From assembly GCA_016712665.1 (NCBI GenBank), contig JADJQP010000005.1:186001-250000 (forward strand): a stretch of 64,000 nucleotides of DNA. Direction: 5' to 3'. Positions within the stretch are counted from its first letter, which is position 1. Each line of letters opens with the position of its first letter. Shown piece by piece: positions 63,713-64,000 of the stretch. A program made the translations under genes and the position numbers. Below the pieces are notes generated by a model. The model worked only from the letters and a program-made list of their open reading frames with translations. It did no database searches and was not told the DNA's origin. The stretch comes from Bacteroidota bacterium. GTDB taxonomy: Bacteria > Bacteroidota > Bacteroidia > Chitinophagales > Chitinophagaceae.

Positions 63713-64000
63713 TTACTCCTCCTTTTCGGTAAAAACCGTATCGGGAAATTTGGTATTGATTTTATAACCCGAAAAATTCAATTCGATACTGCCCTTTTCT
63801 TTGAGATTTACCTTCGATTTATCTACCGATTTTTTCTTTAAATCCATCGCCATCATCTTAGGCATTTTCATTTTATTGATTTCAATATGGATAACAATCT
63901 TCGAAGGCAATGCATATTGCACCATGTCTCCAAAATAATTTTGTGTTTCGATGGTTCCATTGTTTTTAGTGGTAATCTGCGACTTAATAATTAAGGGATT
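63713..64000 (-). CDS. Hypothetical protein, C-terminal part (runs off the window)
   Basis: The frame is open from the window edge to stop 63713: NPLIIKSQITTKNNGTIETQ, NYFGDMVQYALPSKIVIHIE, then a beta-rich KVNLKEKGSIELNFSGYKIN and TVFTEKEE. Alternating strands recall LolA-like lipoprotein-sorting proteins of Bacteroidota, but with only 95 residues visible no family is claimed. Confidence 0.45.
   Translation of the reverse strand, partial: NPLIIKSQITTKNNGTIETQNYFGDMVQYALPSKIVIHIEINKMKMPKMMAMDLKKKSVDKSKVNLKEKGSIELNFSGYKINTKFPDTVFTEKEE

Overview
The window looks like about 64 kb of chromosome from an AT-rich member of the Bacteroidota, probably the Chitinophagales/Sphingobacteriia side of the phylum. 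I infer this from lineage-typical neighbourhoods (rpmB-rpmG-DUF4295, DUF3822-rsmD-coaD, a DUF4293 protein), a TonB receptor with an N-terminal CarboxypepD_reg domain, two secreted proteins with type IX secretion (T9SS) C-terminal sorting domains, a PorW/SprE-like T9SS component, and promoters of the Bacteroidota form TTTG-N19-TAnnTTTG. No rRNA, prophage, transposase or CRISPR array is visible.

Layout. 0-8 kb: end of a beta-barrel gene, a polytopic membrane protein, an N-acetylglucosamine-kinase-like ATPase, two NTF2-like proteins, glutaryl-CoA dehydrogenase and a TonB receptor. 8-11 kb: a Crp/Fnr regulator and a UbiD-type decarboxylase. 10.6-16.9 kb: a tightly packed minus-strand carotenoid operon (crtI-crtB-idi-crtZ-crtYcd-crtD-cruF). 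This gene set predicts a monocyclic 3,1'-dihydroxy xanthophyll of the saproxanthin type. 17-20.4 kb: aroB-aroA with two small companions. 20.5-30.5 kb: T9SS cargo proteins, a damaged lpd gene, a repeat-rich intergenic region, ACMSD, a BLUF photoreceptor and a muramidase. 30.5-43.5 kb: mgtE, ribosomal proteins, a tandem palindromic repeat, folP, a glycosyltransferase and a heptose-kinase-like gene, ffh, fmt, an M13 peptidase and a TPR-like protein. 43.7-47.3 kb: the unusual region (below). 47.4-64 kb: DUF4349, PorW/SprE-like, bactofilin, atpZ/atpI-like, paaK, MATE, DUF3822-rsmD-coaD and nuoF.

The most striking region is 43.7-47.3 kb. Two tandem arrays of tRNA-derived units run outward from both sides of rlmH. 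On the minus strand an intact tRNA-Met(CAT) is followed by three degenerate copies, each with its own intrinsic terminator (period 112-114 bp). On the plus strand, behind a consensus promoter, there are 15 recognisable units. Three are about 86 bp apart without a terminator, one is a near-complete tRNA-Arg(ACG)-like unit, and 11 are D-arm-less tRNA-like units with a palindromic hairpin where the anticodon arm would be. Terminator-like hairpins separate units 4 to 14, and another precedes unit 15. A ParDE toxin-antitoxin cassette interrupts this array exactly at the 3' end of a unit and is flanked by an 8-bp direct repeat. I know of no described system with this design.

A caution applies throughout. 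At least 20 otherwise normal genes carry one or more frameshifts, most explained by one missing base in a homopolymer, and two carry an in-frame TAG. This looks like consensus error (for example, a long-read metagenome assembly) rather than biology. Broken genes are described as single genes where possible, with the break positions given.
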